DNA of 64,000 nucleotides from Eutrophocola sp965661105. GTDB taxonomy: Bacteria > Pseudomonadota > Gammaproteobacteria > Pseudomonadales > Pseudohongiellaceae. This document shows positions 42,956 through 52,349 of this stretch, piece after piece. Location of the stretch: assembly GCA_965661105.1 (NCBI GenBank), contig CBFICR010000003.1, positions 1 through 64,000 on the forward strand, written 5' to 3'. Under the pieces are notes generated by a model. That model saw only the letters and a program-made list of their open reading frames with translations, searched no databases and had not been told where the DNA came from. The stretch's first letter is position 1; each line of letters starts with the position of its first letter. The position numbers were made by a program, and so were the translations under genes.

Positions 42956-43873
42956 ATGAGAATAGGCATCCTGTCAAGGAACCGTAATCTGTATTCAACA
43001 AACCGTCTGGTAGAGGCCGCCAGGGAACGTGGCCATGAAGTACGAGTCATTGATGTGCTGAAATGCTATATGAACATTACCGCCAATGATCCCACAGTAC
43101 ACTACCAGCGCAATGCCGAAACTGTTGAAGCCCTTGAATTTGATGCGGTAATTCCTCGCATAGGCGCCAGCATTACCTCCTATGGCTGTGCGGTGTTACG
43201 ACAATTTGAAGTGGGCCATGTCTATTCCATTAATGAATCCATTGCTATTACCCGATCCAGAGATAAATTGCGCGCTCACCAATTATTGGCTCGCAAAAGG
43301 ATTGGCCAGCCAGTGACCAGTTATGCGCACTCGGTAAAAGCTACAGACAATCTGATTGAATCAGTTGGTGGTGCGCCATTAATTGTGAAACTTACCGAAA
43401 GTACTCATGGCAATGGTGTGCTGCTGGCCGAAACCAAGAAAGCTGCAGAAGCGCTGATTAATGCCTTTCGCGGTATTGGTGAAGATTTTCTGGTACAGGA
43501 ATTTATCAAGGAGGCTGGTGGTTCCGATATCCGTTGTTTCGTCGTAGGTACAAAGGTTATCGCTGCCATGCAGCGTAAGGCAGGCAAGGGTGAATATCGC
43601 TCCAATCTGCATCGCGGAGGCACCGCTGAAGTAATAAAATTGACGCCTGAAGAACGCCGCCTCGCCGTCAAGGCCGCCCAGGTAATGGGACTGGATCTGG
43701 CAGGGGTAGATATCCTGCGTTCAGCTCACGGACCACTGGTAATCGAAGTGAACTCCTCGCCAGGTCTGGAAGGTATAGAAACCGCCACTGGTAAAAATGT
43801 GGCCAGCAGTATTATTGAATATATTGAAAAAGACTCCCAGACCGGCCCCAACAAACCTAAAGGTAGGGGTTAG
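42956..43873 (+). CDS. rimK: RimK-type ATP-grasp ligase
   Basis: Product of 305 residues. ATP-grasp enzyme of the RimK group, which adds glutamate residues to the C-terminus of ribosomal protein S6. Seen: N-terminal IGILSRNRNLYSTNRLVEAA, PRIGASITSYG, KLTESTHGNGVLLAE (the large ATP-grasp loop), VQEFIKEAGGSDIRCFVV, RSNLHRGGTAE, and the metal ligands in VIEVNSSPGLEGIE. The next gene is the RimB-like protease, as in the rimABK system of Pseudomonas fluorescens. It stands between panC and panD. Confidence 0.93.
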   Translation: MRIGILSRNRNLYSTNRLVEAARERGHEVRVIDVLKCYMNITANDPTVHYQRNAETVEALEFDAVIPRIGASITSYGCAVLRQFEVGHVYSINESIAITRSRDKLRAHQLLARKRIGQPVTSYAHSVKATDNLIESVGGAPLIVKLTESTHGNGVLLAETKKAAEALINAFRGIGEDFLVQEFIKEAGGSDIRCFVVGTKVIAAMQRKAGKGEYRSNLHRGGTAEVIKLTPEERRLAVKAAQVMGLDLAGVDILRSAHGPLVIEVNSSPGLEGIETATGKNVASSIIEYIEKDSQTGPNKPKGRG

Positions 43874-43920
43874 GGAATCTATAAAGAGGCTCCCTTGTCC
43901 CACGCAATAGCAGGATTCAT

Positions 43921-44406
43921 GTGGTAAAAAATCGAGTTTCAAAATTAAAAGTAGGCGCACTGGAATTATGCGCCCTCCCCGAGCTCGGTATTGAGAACCT
44001 TCATATCCGTGTTGATAGCGGCGCCGCCACCTCATCCCTGCATGTGGACAATATTGAAGAATTTGCCCGCAATGGCAGGAACTGGGTAAGTTTCGATCTG
44101 CATCCCGATGTTCACAATGTTGAAAAAGTCACCCGTACCACAGTAAGAATCAAGGGGCGCAAGAAAGTAAAAAGCTCCTCTGCGGATACTGAAAAGCGCG
44201 TAGTGATCACCACCCCGATACAAATCGGTGGACGTGAATGGCCCATCAAACTGACGCTCACCGATCGCTCGGAAATGACCTATCTGATGCTGCTGGGCCG
44301 CGAAGCAATGGCCGGCAGAATAATTGTCGACCCGGAATTTGATTACCTGCTCAATTCAGAGCTCAGTGAGGATGAGGAATCCGATGAATACCACGAGGAA
44401 GAATAA
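43921..44406 (+). CDS. rimB: Retropepsin-like aspartic protease RimB (DUF785/Zn_protease family)
   Basis: Product of 161 residues from GTG 43921 with AGGA six bases ahead. The active-site motif RVDSGAATSSLHV is the retropepsin-like DSGA form; LTLTDRSEMTYLMLLGREAM and IIVDPEFDYLL complete the family pattern. In Pseudomonas fluorescens RimB modulates RimK glutamation of S6. The acidic C-terminal tail (EDEESDEYHEEE) is notable. It follows rimK by 47 bases. Confidence 0.88.
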   Translation: MVKNRVSKLKVGALELCALPELGIENLHIRVDSGAATSSLHVDNIEEFARNGRNWVSFDLHPDVHNVEKVTRTTVRIKGRKKVKSSSADTEKRVVITTPIQIGGREWPIKLTLTDRSEMTYLMLLGREAMAGRIIVDPEFDYLLNSELSEDEESDEYHEEE

Positions 44407-44591
44407 GCTCTGTTGGGTAATTGACATTGCGGTTTGATCAAACTACCTCTTTTTTGGGATAATCGCCCAGCTTTGGAATAATCATATTGCTTCGGGATAA
44501 TCGCCTTCGCCATAATCTCATCGGAATTATTTCCACACCATTTTTTAAACCATTAGACATTAACCTGTTTATCAGAAATAAGGGTAAAACA

Positions 44592-44972
44592 TTGCACACA
44601 CTGATGTTGAAAGCCAAGCTACACAAGGCCTGTGTCACCCATGCAGAGCTGGATTATGAAGGCTCATGCGCCATAGACGGTACTCTGCTGGATAATGCCG
44701 GGATACGCGAATTTGAGCAGATCCAGATTTATAACATCAGCAATGGTGAACGCTTTACTACCTATGCAATTCGGGCTGAAACAGGTTCCGGCATCATTTC
44801 CGTGAATGGCGCCGCTGCCCATAAGGCCGATGTGGGGAACAGGGTAATCATCTGTGCCTATGGCAGTTACACCGAAGCCGAATTGCTTAACCACCAGCCA
44901 AAACTGGTTTATCTTGATGAAGTTAACAATATTATTCGAGCCAGCAACACCATCCCGGTACAGGTCGCCTGA
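44592..44972 (+). CDS. panD: Aspartate 1-decarboxylase
   Basis: Product of 126 residues from TTG 44592, chosen because AAGGG lies eight bases upstream and because the N-terminus MHTLMLKAKLHKA then matches Pseudomonas PanD; ATG 44604 is the alternative. It makes beta-alanine for pantothenate. The precursor self-cleaves in YEGSCAID (Gly-Ser) to form the pyruvoyl group; Tyr and the RAETGSGIISVNGAAAH segment are the other active-site parts. It follows rimB and precedes acs by ~50 bases. Confidence 0.95.
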   Translation: MHTLMLKAKLHKACVTHAELDYEGSCAIDGTLLDNAGIREFEQIQIYNISNGERFTTYAIRAETGSGIISVNGAAAHKADVGNRVIICAYGSYTEAELLNHQPKLVYLDEVNNIIRASNTIPVQVA

Positions 44973-45023
44973 TATTTGTCAAAAGGCGTCTGTATAGACA
45001 TTAAAAAGAATCGAGGTGTCCCC

Positions 45024-46961
45024 GTGTCAGATATAAAGGTTTATCCTGTTCCTGAAAATTTAAAATCTTCAGCGCTGCTCAACAAAGAGCAATATGAAGC
45101 CATGTACAAGGCTTCCATTGAGACTCCCGATACCTTCTGGGCAGAACAGGCCACTGATTTCCTCGACTGGGCCACACCTTTTACACAGGTCAGCAATTGC
45201 GATATGGCGAAAGGTAATATCCAGTGGTTCCTTGATGGCAAGCTGAATGTCAGTACCAATTGTATTGACCGTCATCTACCGGCACGGGCAGACCAGGTCG
45301 CCATCCTCTGGGAAGGCGACGAACCGGGTCTTGAACGAAAAATTACTTACCAGGAATTGCACGATCACGTTTGCGAACTGGCAAACGTGCTGAAACAGCG
45401 CGGCGTAAAAAAAGGCGACCGCGTTTGTATCTACATGCCAATGATTCCTGAATCGGCTTTCGCCATGCTGGCCTGTGCCCGCATTGGTGCTGTGCATTCT
45501 GTAGTATTCGGCGGCTTTTCACCGGACTCATTGAAAGACAGGATTCTGGATTCCGATTGTCAGACCGTGATTACCTCCGATGAAAGCGTGCGTGGCGGTC
45601 GTATATTCCCGTTAAAGGCCAATGCTGACGCAGCCGTAGCCCAGTGCCCCAATGTGCACACCGTGCTGGTGGTAAAACGAACTGGCGGCGATATCAATTG
45701 GGTAGAAGGTCGTGATATCTGGTATCACGAAGCCATTGCCAATGCTGAAAAGACCTGCGAGCCACAAGCCATGGACAGTGAAGACCCTCTGTTCATTCTC
45801 TATACCTCCGGTTCAACCGGCAAACCCAAGGGCGTTATGCATACTACTGCCGGTTATCTGCTGATGGCAGCCATGACCCACAAGTACGTATTTGATTACC
45901 ATGACGGCGATATTTACTGGTGCGCTGCCGATGTCGGCTGGGTTACCGGGCATACCTATATCGTTTACGGCCCGTTGTGTAATGCTGCGACCACACTAAT
46001 GTTTGAAGGCGTTCCGACTTATCCGGATTATTCACGCTTCTGGCAAATCATTGATAAATACCAGGTGAATTCCTTCTATACGGCACCCACGGCTATTCGT
46101 GCATTGATGGCCCAGGGCAATGATCCGGTCACATCGACTTCACGAAAATCTCTCAGAATTCTTGGCACAGTGGGCGAACCCATTAACCCGGAAGCCTGGG
46201 AATGGTATTACCACATAGTGGGTAATGAGCAGTGCCCGATCATGGATACCTGGTGGCAGACCGAGACCGGTGGCCACATGATCACACCGCTACCCGGTGT
46301 CACTGATTTGAAACCGGGTTCAGCCACGTTACCGTTCTTCGGCGTCAAGCCGGAACTGGTCGATCCCGAGGGTAATATTCTCGAAGGAGCCACTTCAGGC
46401 AATCTGGTGATTACCCAAAGCTGGCCAAGCCAGATTCGTACCGTTTACGGCGATCACAAGCGTTGCGTGGATACCTACTACTCCACCTACCCCGGCTATT
46501 ACTTTACCGGTGACGGTGCCAGACGTGACGAAGATGGCTACTGGTGGATTACCGGACGTGTTGACGATGTCCTCAATGTCTCAGGGCACCGCCTGGGTAC
46601 CGCAGAAATTGAAAGCTCTCTGGTACTGCACGAAGCCGTAGCCGAAGCCGCCGTGGTTGGCTTTCCCCATGACATCAAGGGACAGGCTATCTATGCCTTC
46701 GTCAGCCTGATGGTCGGTGTCGAGGAAAGTGATGAACTGATGCAGGAACTACGTGCGTTTGTTGCCAGGGATATTGGCGCCATCGCCAGACCGGATGTGA
46801 TCCAGTGGGCACCAGGGCTGCCAAAAACCCGTTCCGGCAAGATCATGCGACGTATTTTGCGAAAGATTGCTGCCAACGAAATGGATAGCCTGGGCGATAT
46901 TACTACCCTGGCTGACCCTTCCGTGGTGGAACATCTGGTAGAAAACCGACCCAACATTTAA
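45024..46961 (+). CDS. acs: Acetyl-CoA synthetase
   Basis: Product of 645 residues from GTG 45024, chosen because GAGGTG lies five bases ahead and the resulting length matches the family. It forms acetyl-CoA from acetate, ATP and CoA. Motifs: YTSGSTGKPKGVMHTTAGYLL (P-loop), WWQTETGGHMITP, YFTGDGARRDEDGYWWITGR, and the acetylation-site Lys in PKTRSGKIMRRILRKIA. It forms part of the dksA-to-acs gene order known in Pseudomonas. A link with the pan genes is logical: they make CoA, its cosubstrate. Confidence 0.97.
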   Translation: MSDIKVYPVPENLKSSALLNKEQYEAMYKASIETPDTFWAEQATDFLDWATPFTQVSNCDMAKGNIQWFLDGKLNVSTNCIDRHLPARADQVAILWEGDEPGLERKITYQELHDHVCELANVLKQRGVKKGDRVCIYMPMIPESAFAMLACARIGAVHSVVFGGFSPDSLKDRILDSDCQTVITSDESVRGGRIFPLKANADAAVAQCPNVHTVLVVKRTGGDINWVEGRDIWYHEAIANAEKTCEPQAMDSEDPLFILYTSGSTGKPKGVMHTTAGYLLMAAMTHKYVFDYHDGDIYWCAADVGWVTGHTYIVYGPLCNAATTLMFEGVPTYPDYSRFWQIIDKYQVNSFYTAPTAIRALMAQGNDPVTSTSRKSLRILGTVGEPINPEAWEWYYHIVGNEQCPIMDTWWQTETGGHMITPLPGVTDLKPGSATLPFFGVKPELVDPEGNILEGATSGNLVITQSWPSQIRTVYGDHKRCVDTYYSTYPGYYFTGDGARRDEDGYWWITGRVDDVLNVSGHRLGTAEIESSLVLHEAVAEAAVVGFPHDIKGQAIYAFVSLMVGVEESDELMQELRAFVARDIGAIARPDVIQWAPGLPKTRSGKIMRRILRKIAANEMDSLGDITTLADPSVVEHLVENRPNI

Positions 46962-46973
46962 TCCGGAAGCAGG

Positions 46974-47690
46974 TTACAGGGTGCCGTTCAGATATTGCTT
47001 GCGGCGCGTTTCCGTAAATTTTTCAATGGCATAGCGCAACATGGTGCGAGGCATGTTGCGGTAATGCTTTACCAGAAAAACCTCTTCCATAGCACGGTTA
47101 CGATTCCCCACCTCACGCAACATCCAGCCCACGGCCTTGTGAATAAGGTCTTCACTGTCATTGAGTAGCAATCGGGAAATTTTCAGGGTCGGGGAGAAAT
47201 GTTGCTGCCTGATAAAGTGAAAAGTACTCATGATGGCGATACGTCTCTCCCACAAACTCTCCGAACGCGCCAGGGTTTCCAGTACGGTCTTGTCACGCTC
47301 CATCAGCCACGGACCCAGAATCAGATGCGCGGAACAATCCACCAGGTCCCAGCCATTCACGTAAGCTGTATGCTTGAGATATAGCTTTACTATGCGAGCC
47401 TGCGTTAACTCATCACCCTGCTGGAATTTCAACACCAGAATAAGCAATGCGCATACCCGGGCTTCATGGAATTTACTTTGCAGTAATAGTGCGCTTTCAG
47501 CGAGGGGCAAACCCTTGAACTCATTGGCGTGTTGACGAAGAACCGGCATACGGATGCCCAGAAATGAATCCCCCTCCCCGTACTCGCCTTTTCCCGTCTT
47601 GATAAATCGTGAGGCCGCCGTTGCATCCTTTGCATTGACTGAATTTTTAAGAGCACGAACAACCGCTCTGGAGGTTAAAGTATGAGGCAC
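46974..47690 (-). CDS. DNA alkylation repair protein (AlkD-like HEAT fold)
   Basis: Product of 238 residues from GTG 47690. The sequence matches the DNA_alkylation (AlkC/AlkD) family of HEAT-like repeats: KGEYGEGDSFLGIRMPVLRQ, the catalytic-region YVNGWDLVDCSAHLILGPWL with Trp and Asp, SLWERRIAIMSTFHFI, and HKAVGWMLREVGNR. AlkD removes N3- and N7-alkylpurines without base flipping. It converges on acs with 12 bases between. Confidence 0.9.
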   Translation of the reverse strand: MPHTLTSRAVVRALKNSVNAKDATAASRFIKTGKGEYGEGDSFLGIRMPVLRQHANEFKGLPLAESALLLQSKFHEARVCALLILVLKFQQGDELTQARIVKLYLKHTAYVNGWDLVDCSAHLILGPWLMERDKTVLETLARSESLWERRIAIMSTFHFIRQQHFSPTLKISRLLLNDSEDLIHKAVGWMLREVGNRNRAMEEVFLVKHYRNMPRTMLRYAIEKFTETRRKQYLNGTL

Positions 47691-47712
47691 AGTTTAAAGC
47701 CTGACTAATGGC

Positions 47713-48177
47713 TTACCTGGAAGCATGTTCGCTGGCATTTTTATCATCATCTTCGCTACCTTCCTGAACCGGAGCTGCAGTAGACATTGACTGTGTTCGG
47801 GTAAGTAAAAAGAATGACGCAAATGTGAGAAAAAACAACGGTATCAACAATGGATATAAATAATCAGCATGCAAAATGGAAGCACGATAATCAAAAATTT
47901 CAAAGGCGTAGGCCACTGTTGTACCAATTAACGCGACAGCGCTGGCAAGTATCAATCCGGCAAGCAGATTCGATGTTTTCATTCTCACAAGCATACATAA
48001 AGGAATAATGATCAGACCATTGGCAATGGCCGCTGCCAGATAGCCGAAAAACAATAACAATAATTCAAATACAACCGGGATATACATCGACTCCGCTTGG
48101 TGCATGAGTTGCCATGACATAGGGATGGTAAACAGTATCGCCGCGCTCCAGGGACTTAATAGCAGTGCTTTTTTCAT
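47713..48177 (-). CDS. Four-helix membrane protein of unknown function
   Basis: Product of 154 residues with four hydrophobic segments (AAILFTIPMSWQL, VFELLLLFFGYLAAAI, AGLILASAVALIGTTVAYAF, LLIPLFFLTFASFFLL) and a charged C-terminal tail (EEGSEDDDKNASEH-like). No family is recognised. It follows the potassium channel-like gene by 31 bases on the same strand, so the two may form a unit. Confidence 0.6.
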   Translation of the reverse strand: MKKALLLSPWSAAILFTIPMSWQLMHQAESMYIPVVFELLLLFFGYLAAAIANGLIIIPLCMLVRMKTSNLLAGLILASAVALIGTTVAYAFEIFDYRASILHADYLYPLLIPLFFLTFASFFLLTRTQSMSTAAPVQEGSEDDDKNASEHASR

Positions 48178-48208
48178 CTTTTGCCTGTTTTAATTACTCC
48201 ACTGCGTA

Positions 48209-48631
48209 CTACTTTGATACCCAGTAACGCTGCATCTCTATAAACAGAAATGAGGCTGTCCAGGTAATCAGTAACAGTCCTGTCAATGACTCAACCCCGG
48301 CCAGATAGCGAATGCCACCAAAAGGTTCTATATCGCCGTAACCCAGCGTTGTGTAGGTGGTAAAGGAAAAATAAATACAATCGGGCAAGGTAATTGCAAA
48401 ACGTCCCTCCAGATAGCCCAGATCAGCATGCTGGTGCATCAATAGATAGGCTGCTCCGAACAACAGAACTTCCACCACATGAGCCAGCAAGGCACCAAAC
48501 ACACCAAGAACCAGACGATAGCGATACTTGAATCTCAGGACGGGCATAAGACGCGTCAGTCGATACAGGCATTCGTAATGCAACAGCACCACCAGGGCGA
48601 CAATCAGGATGATAATCGGGAATAAAACCAT
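48209..48631 (-). CDS. Potassium channel-like protein (Ion_trans_2)
   Basis: Product of 140 residues. The K+ selectivity filter TTLGYGDIEP follows a pore helix (DCIYFSFTTYT) and is flanked by membrane segments (LGVFGALLAHVVEVLLFGAAYLL before, ESLTGLLLITWTASFLFI after), with one more helix at the N-terminus. There is no cytoplasmic RCK domain, so it would form a bare pore, probably as a tetramer. Start ATG 48631. Confidence 0.85.
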   Translation of the reverse strand: MVLFPIIILIVALVVLLHYECLYRLTRLMPVLRFKYRYRLVLGVFGALLAHVVEVLLFGAAYLLMHQHADLGYLEGRFAITLPDCIYFSFTTYTTLGYGDIEPFGGIRYLAGVESLTGLLLITWTASFLFIEMQRYWVSK

Positions 48632-48716
48632 TCGCTAAAAAACTTTGCATCAAGGGTTAATCATTGCCCGCTACATTAACGGATTTATCAATAAAGGCAA
48701 AGTGCAGTACCAGAAT

Positions 48717-48746
48717 AAAAAAACCCGGCCTTAGCCGGGTTTTTTT
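48717..48746 (-). terminator. Rho-independent terminator after the phoX-like gene
   Basis: A tract, CCCGGC, CTTA loop, GCCGGG, T tract. It is symmetric, 19 bases past the phoX-like stop codon on the minus strand. Confidence 0.92.
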
Positions 48747-48764
48747 CTGGAACAGGCGGGTTGT

Positions 48765-50495
48765 TCAGGAGCCTACTATCCCGCCATTCCTGCGTTCCAG
48801 GACAACAGTGGCATCCCTGGGAATTCCCGTGGTGGGATCAGGATGCTGTACATTACAAAATAATGTACTGCGATCTGGTGTCATGGCAATGCCGGTAATT
48901 TCACAACCGGACACCCCTTCAAACAGGCGCTTGATTTCCCCGGTAGAGATATCTGCCACCAGCAACTGGTTTTCCAGTCCATCTTTCTGACCACCATCTG
49001 TTTCGATGAACAGGCGACCATCAGGATCGGCCCACAGGCCATCCGGATCGGCAAAAGACTCTTCAGTACCATGAGTGTCTTCGGCAAAAACAAAAATGTC
49101 CCACTCAAAAGTCAGGCCAGCATGATTGTTACTATCGAACCAGCGAATGATATGACCATCACTGTTGGGAGCCAGAGGATTGGCTGCATTGGGCTCAACC
49201 CTGTTACTGTTGTTGGTCAATGTACAGTAAACAAGACCATTGGGAGCAACCGTAGTCCATTCAGGACGATCCATTGGGGTAGCGCCGACAATATCCGCCG
49301 CCATGCGGGCAAAAATCAGCACTTCATCCTGACTATTGAATACCGCTGCAATGGCCGGATTTTCGATGGTCAATTCCAGCCAGTCGCCGGTACCATCATC
49401 GTTAAAACGGGCGACATACAGCCTGCCTGAATCAAGCGGACTTTCACCCCGGGAAATCATGGCCTGCCAGCTGTCATCGGAAACGTATTTATAAATATAG
49501 TCAAAACGCTGATCATCGCCCATGTAACCAACGATACGACCATCAGTGGTTTCGGCCAACGCAATACCTTCGTGCTTGAAGCGACCCAGGGCTGTCCTTT
49601 TGACGGGTTTGGCTGTTGCATTGAAAGGATCTATTTCCACCATCCAGCCAAAGCGCTTGTCTTCGTTGGCATAGTCCGGATTGGCAAGATCAAAGCGTGG
49701 GTCAAAAACATGCCAGCCATAGCCGAATCCATTGTCAGAAAACCCATAGCGGTTTTGTGCTTCTGTAGGCGTCCAGCCACCATTGGAACCAAAATAGCCA
49801 TTAAAGTTTTCTTCACAGGTCAGGTAAGTTCCCCAGGGGGTATAACCGTTACCGCAGTTATTTACGGTTCCCTGAGGTTCATTTCCAGCGAGATTTTCCA
49901 ATAAGGGGCTGCCAGCAACGGGCCCACTGAATTCGACAGGCGTGTTGACATGTATTCGACGAGCCAGTCCGCTTTGATTGACTGACACCCATTTGATGTT
50001 TTTACCTGGACGCCGCTTAAGTTCAATCACAGAAACCCCATGAGCATATTGGGAGGCACGAACCTGGTCCAGACTGCTTGGAAAACTGCTGCCAAAAACA
50101 ACTTCGTTATCACCAAACTCGTGATTGAGACACAATACACCATGCTGATTCTGCCGACCTTTACCGTTGCTTATAGGGAAATACCACATTCCATCATGAC
50201 CAATACCAATGGAGTCCTGGCTCCCAGGATAGAGAGGATCGCCAAAAGGCAGAATGACTCGCATGTAGTAATCATCAGAAACACGCGGGTCAATACCGTT
50301 ACCACCTGCAACCGGAACAGGGTCAAAACCGACTAAAGTACTGGCCTGTGCTGAAACCGGTGCTCCTGCCAGAAATGTAGATACCGCTGTGCCTATACCG
50401 CCTGCCAATACCTTGCGGCGGGAGGAATATACTTTAAGAATATCTACAAAAGTCCGGTTTTGAGAGTTATTCGATACTTCTTCATCATGAGGCAT
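48765..50495 (-). CDS. PhoX-type (DUF839) phosphatase, Tat-exported
   Basis: Product of 576 residues from ATG 50495 behind AAAAGGAAAA. The N-terminus has a twin-arginine signal (SSRRKVLAGG, Arg26-Arg27, then a mild hydrophobic run ending in VSAQA). PhoX family marks: LCLNHEFGDNEVVFG, NNCGNGYTPWGTYLTCEENFNGYFG (with the Cys and Glu that hold the iron-calcium centre), and GRFKHEGIALAETTDGRIVGYMGDD. PhoX enzymes release phosphate from organic esters in the periplasm using Fe3+ and Ca2+ and are common in marine bacteria under phosphate shortage. I see no clear Pho box upstream. Confidence 0.88.
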   Translation of the reverse strand: MPHDEEVSNNSQNRTFVDILKVYSSRRKVLAGGIGTAVSTFLAGAPVSAQASTLVGFDPVPVAGGNGIDPRVSDDYYMRVILPFGDPLYPGSQDSIGIGHDGMWYFPISNGKGRQNQHGVLCLNHEFGDNEVVFGSSFPSSLDQVRASQYAHGVSVIELKRRPGKNIKWVSVNQSGLARRIHVNTPVEFSGPVAGSPLLENLAGNEPQGTVNNCGNGYTPWGTYLTCEENFNGYFGSNGGWTPTEAQNRYGFSDNGFGYGWHVFDPRFDLANPDYANEDKRFGWMVEIDPFNATAKPVKRTALGRFKHEGIALAETTDGRIVGYMGDDQRFDYIYKYVSDDSWQAMISRGESPLDSGRLYVARFNDDGTGDWLELTIENPAIAAVFNSQDEVLIFARMAADIVGATPMDRPEWTTVAPNGLVYCTLTNNSNRVEPNAANPLAPNSDGHIIRWFDSNNHAGLTFEWDIFVFAEDTHGTEESFADPDGLWADPDGRLFIETDGGQKDGLENQLLVADISTGEIKRLFEGVSGCEITGIAMTPDRSTLFCNVQHPDPTTGIPRDATVVLERRNGGIVGS

Positions 50496-50628
50496 CTTGT
50501 TTTCCTTTTAAATATTGAGAGTTGGTTATGGAGACTTTGCGTCATCAACTATCTTAGGAAAACATGATTAGCGGAAAGTAAACCAAAGTTAAAACTTTGG
50601 TAAATTATTTCTAAAGGTGACGTTAATT

Positions 50629-51666
50629 TTACAGAGAATCTTTATAACGACTTTTTATTTGCGGTCTCAGTTTGTTGGCGATAGCTACCAACGACAGCAT
50701 TACCGGTACTTCTACCAACACACCAACAACGGTAGCCAGTGACGCTCCGGAGTCCAGTCCAAATAATGAAATGGCTACTGCTACGGCTAACTCGAAAAAG
50801 TTTGAGGTCGCAATCATACAGGCAGGTGCGGTGATGCGATGAGATAACCTGAGCTTCCAGGCAATGGCCAGAGTGATAAAAAATATGCCATAGGTCTGTA
50901 TCAGTAATGGCAATGCAATTAGACCGATAATGACAGGCTCTTCCAGAATTGTATTAGCCTGTAGGCCAAACAGGATGACTACTGTCGCTAGTAAGCCGGC
51001 AATTGACCATGGCTTTATTCTTATCAGGAAATTATCCAGTCTCGGATGATCATTTTGCCTGTCAAGAAAACGACGCGTCATTACGCCTGCCACCAAAGGC
51101 AAAACCACATAAAGACAAACTGACAATAACAAGGTCTGCCAGGGAACCGGTATATCAGAGACACCGAGTAAAAAAGCCGCCAGAGGGGCGAAAGCAAAAA
51201 CCATGATAATGTCATTAACCGACACCTGGGCCAGTGTGTAGTTGGGATCCCCTTTGGTCAACTGGCTCCACACAAAAACCATTGCGGTACAGGGGGCTAC
51301 TCCCAGCAATATCATTCCCGCTATATATTCGTTGGCAGTTTGTGGATCGACCAGATCCACATAAAAAACACGGAAGAATAACCAGGCCACCAGCGTCATG
51401 GTAAAAGGCTTCACCAGCCAGTTGATAAAACAGGTTAGAATAATTCCCTGCGGCTTGTTGCCTACTTCTTTCAGGGAAGAAAAATCAATTTCAATCATCA
51501 TTGGATAAATCATTACCCAGATAAGAACCGCAACCACGAGATTGACATGGGCAATTTCAAGCGTAGCAATCAATTTAAAAACAGCGCTGAAATTACTGCC
51601 AAGAATAACGCCGGCAACCATTGCCAGAAACACCCATACTGTCAAGTAACGTTCAAATAGGTTCAT
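50629..51666 (-). CDS. Arsenite efflux transporter Acr3
   Basis: Product of 345 residues with ten membrane helices. The Acr3 mark GVAPCTAMVFVWS, holding the essential Cys, and the YPMMIEIDF and VNDIIMVFAFAPL segments are clear. It exports As(III) with the proton gradient. It follows a broken arsC reading frame by 22 bases on the same strand, so an ars operon arsC-acr3 once stood here. No arsR is adjacent. Confidence 0.92.
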   Translation of the reverse strand: MNLFERYLTVWVFLAMVAGVILGSNFSAVFKLIATLEIAHVNLVVAVLIWVMIYPMMIEIDFSSLKEVGNKPQGIILTCFINWLVKPFTMTLVAWLFFRVFYVDLVDPQTANEYIAGMILLGVAPCTAMVFVWSQLTKGDPNYTLAQVSVNDIIMVFAFAPLAAFLLGVSDIPVPWQTLLLSVCLYVVLPLVAGVMTRRFLDRQNDHPRLDNFLIRIKPWSIAGLLATVVILFGLQANTILEEPVIIGLIALPLLIQTYGIFFITLAIAWKLRLSHRITAPACMIATSNFFELAVAVAISLFGLDSGASLATVVGVLVEVPVMLSLVAIANKLRPQIKSRYKDSL

Positions 51667-51688
51667 AGTATCTAACCTGTGCCTTTAC

Positions 51689-52175
51689 TCATTCTGCAAG
51701 ATTTCTTAACACCAGGAATATAGCCTTGCCCCGTAAACTCTGCTGAAAACTGTCTTTGAGCGCTTGAATCCGCGCCACCAGAAAATCAATAACCTGATCA
51801 AATTCTGGCCTATTACTTTCATCTCTTTCTTTCGCAACTACACAGGGATCGCATAAGCTACAGTGAACTTTGGCAGCCTTACCAAGCCTGAGTGGTCATT
51901 GTTCATCAGCTGCCTGATCCCAAACAGTAATACCCACATCAAATTTTTGTTTCTTTAATACATCCCAGAATTTACTGAGATGGCCGGCAGTTCCTGTCTG
52001 ATGCCTTTGCATGGCTACCAGCAATGCTGGATGCATGCGACCTGCTGGTGAACTACCAGCACTAACAGACTGAATCAAACCGGCGCAGTGAATGATTCGC
52101 TACTGCTTCAGCAAGAATACTGCGGCAACGATTGTGGGTGTCGATAAAAAGAATTCTCAGTGATTTCAGGCCGAA
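51689..52175 (-). pseudogene. arsC: Arsenate reductase (LMW-phosphatase type) pseudogene
   Basis: Pieces of an ArsC-like protein can be read in order on the minus strand but not in one frame. The first piece (ILFIDTHNRCRSILAEAV) ends at a TAG after FDSVC. The next piece (SVSAGSSPAGRMHPALL ... ITVWDQAADEQ) is in a shifted frame. It stops at TGA, where the family has Cys in the CP motif, and the third piece (PLRLGKAAKVH ... FDQVIDFLVARIQALKDSF) continues in the same frame. The catalytic Cys before THNRCRS is Asp. No start codon is visible. So there is a frameshift, a nonsense change, a lost active-site residue and a lost start. The upstream limit is approximate. Confidence 0.8.
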
Positions 52176-52349
52176 ATAGTTTTTACTTTAATAGTCACTA
52201 CGACGATTATAATTATTTGATTCTAATCAAGGATTGTTAATATCACATAAAGCAGTACAACATTTTCATTTAATAATAACTTATTGATTACTTAATCTTT
52301 TTTCATATTCAAAAAGCTATAGTTAATAAAAAAAGGAACTCTGTAAAGT
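52176..52349. other. AT-rich spacer
   Basis: Non-coding, strongly AT-rich. It marks the left edge of the AT-rich block that runs to ~54.8 kb. Confidence 0.5.

Noticed and set aside
51896..51901. In-frame TGA at the expected Cys of arsC read as selenocysteine
   Set aside because: The same gene also has a frameshift, a TAG stop, a lost catalytic Cys and no start codon, so the TGA is better explained as decay. I see no SECIS-like hairpin right after it.
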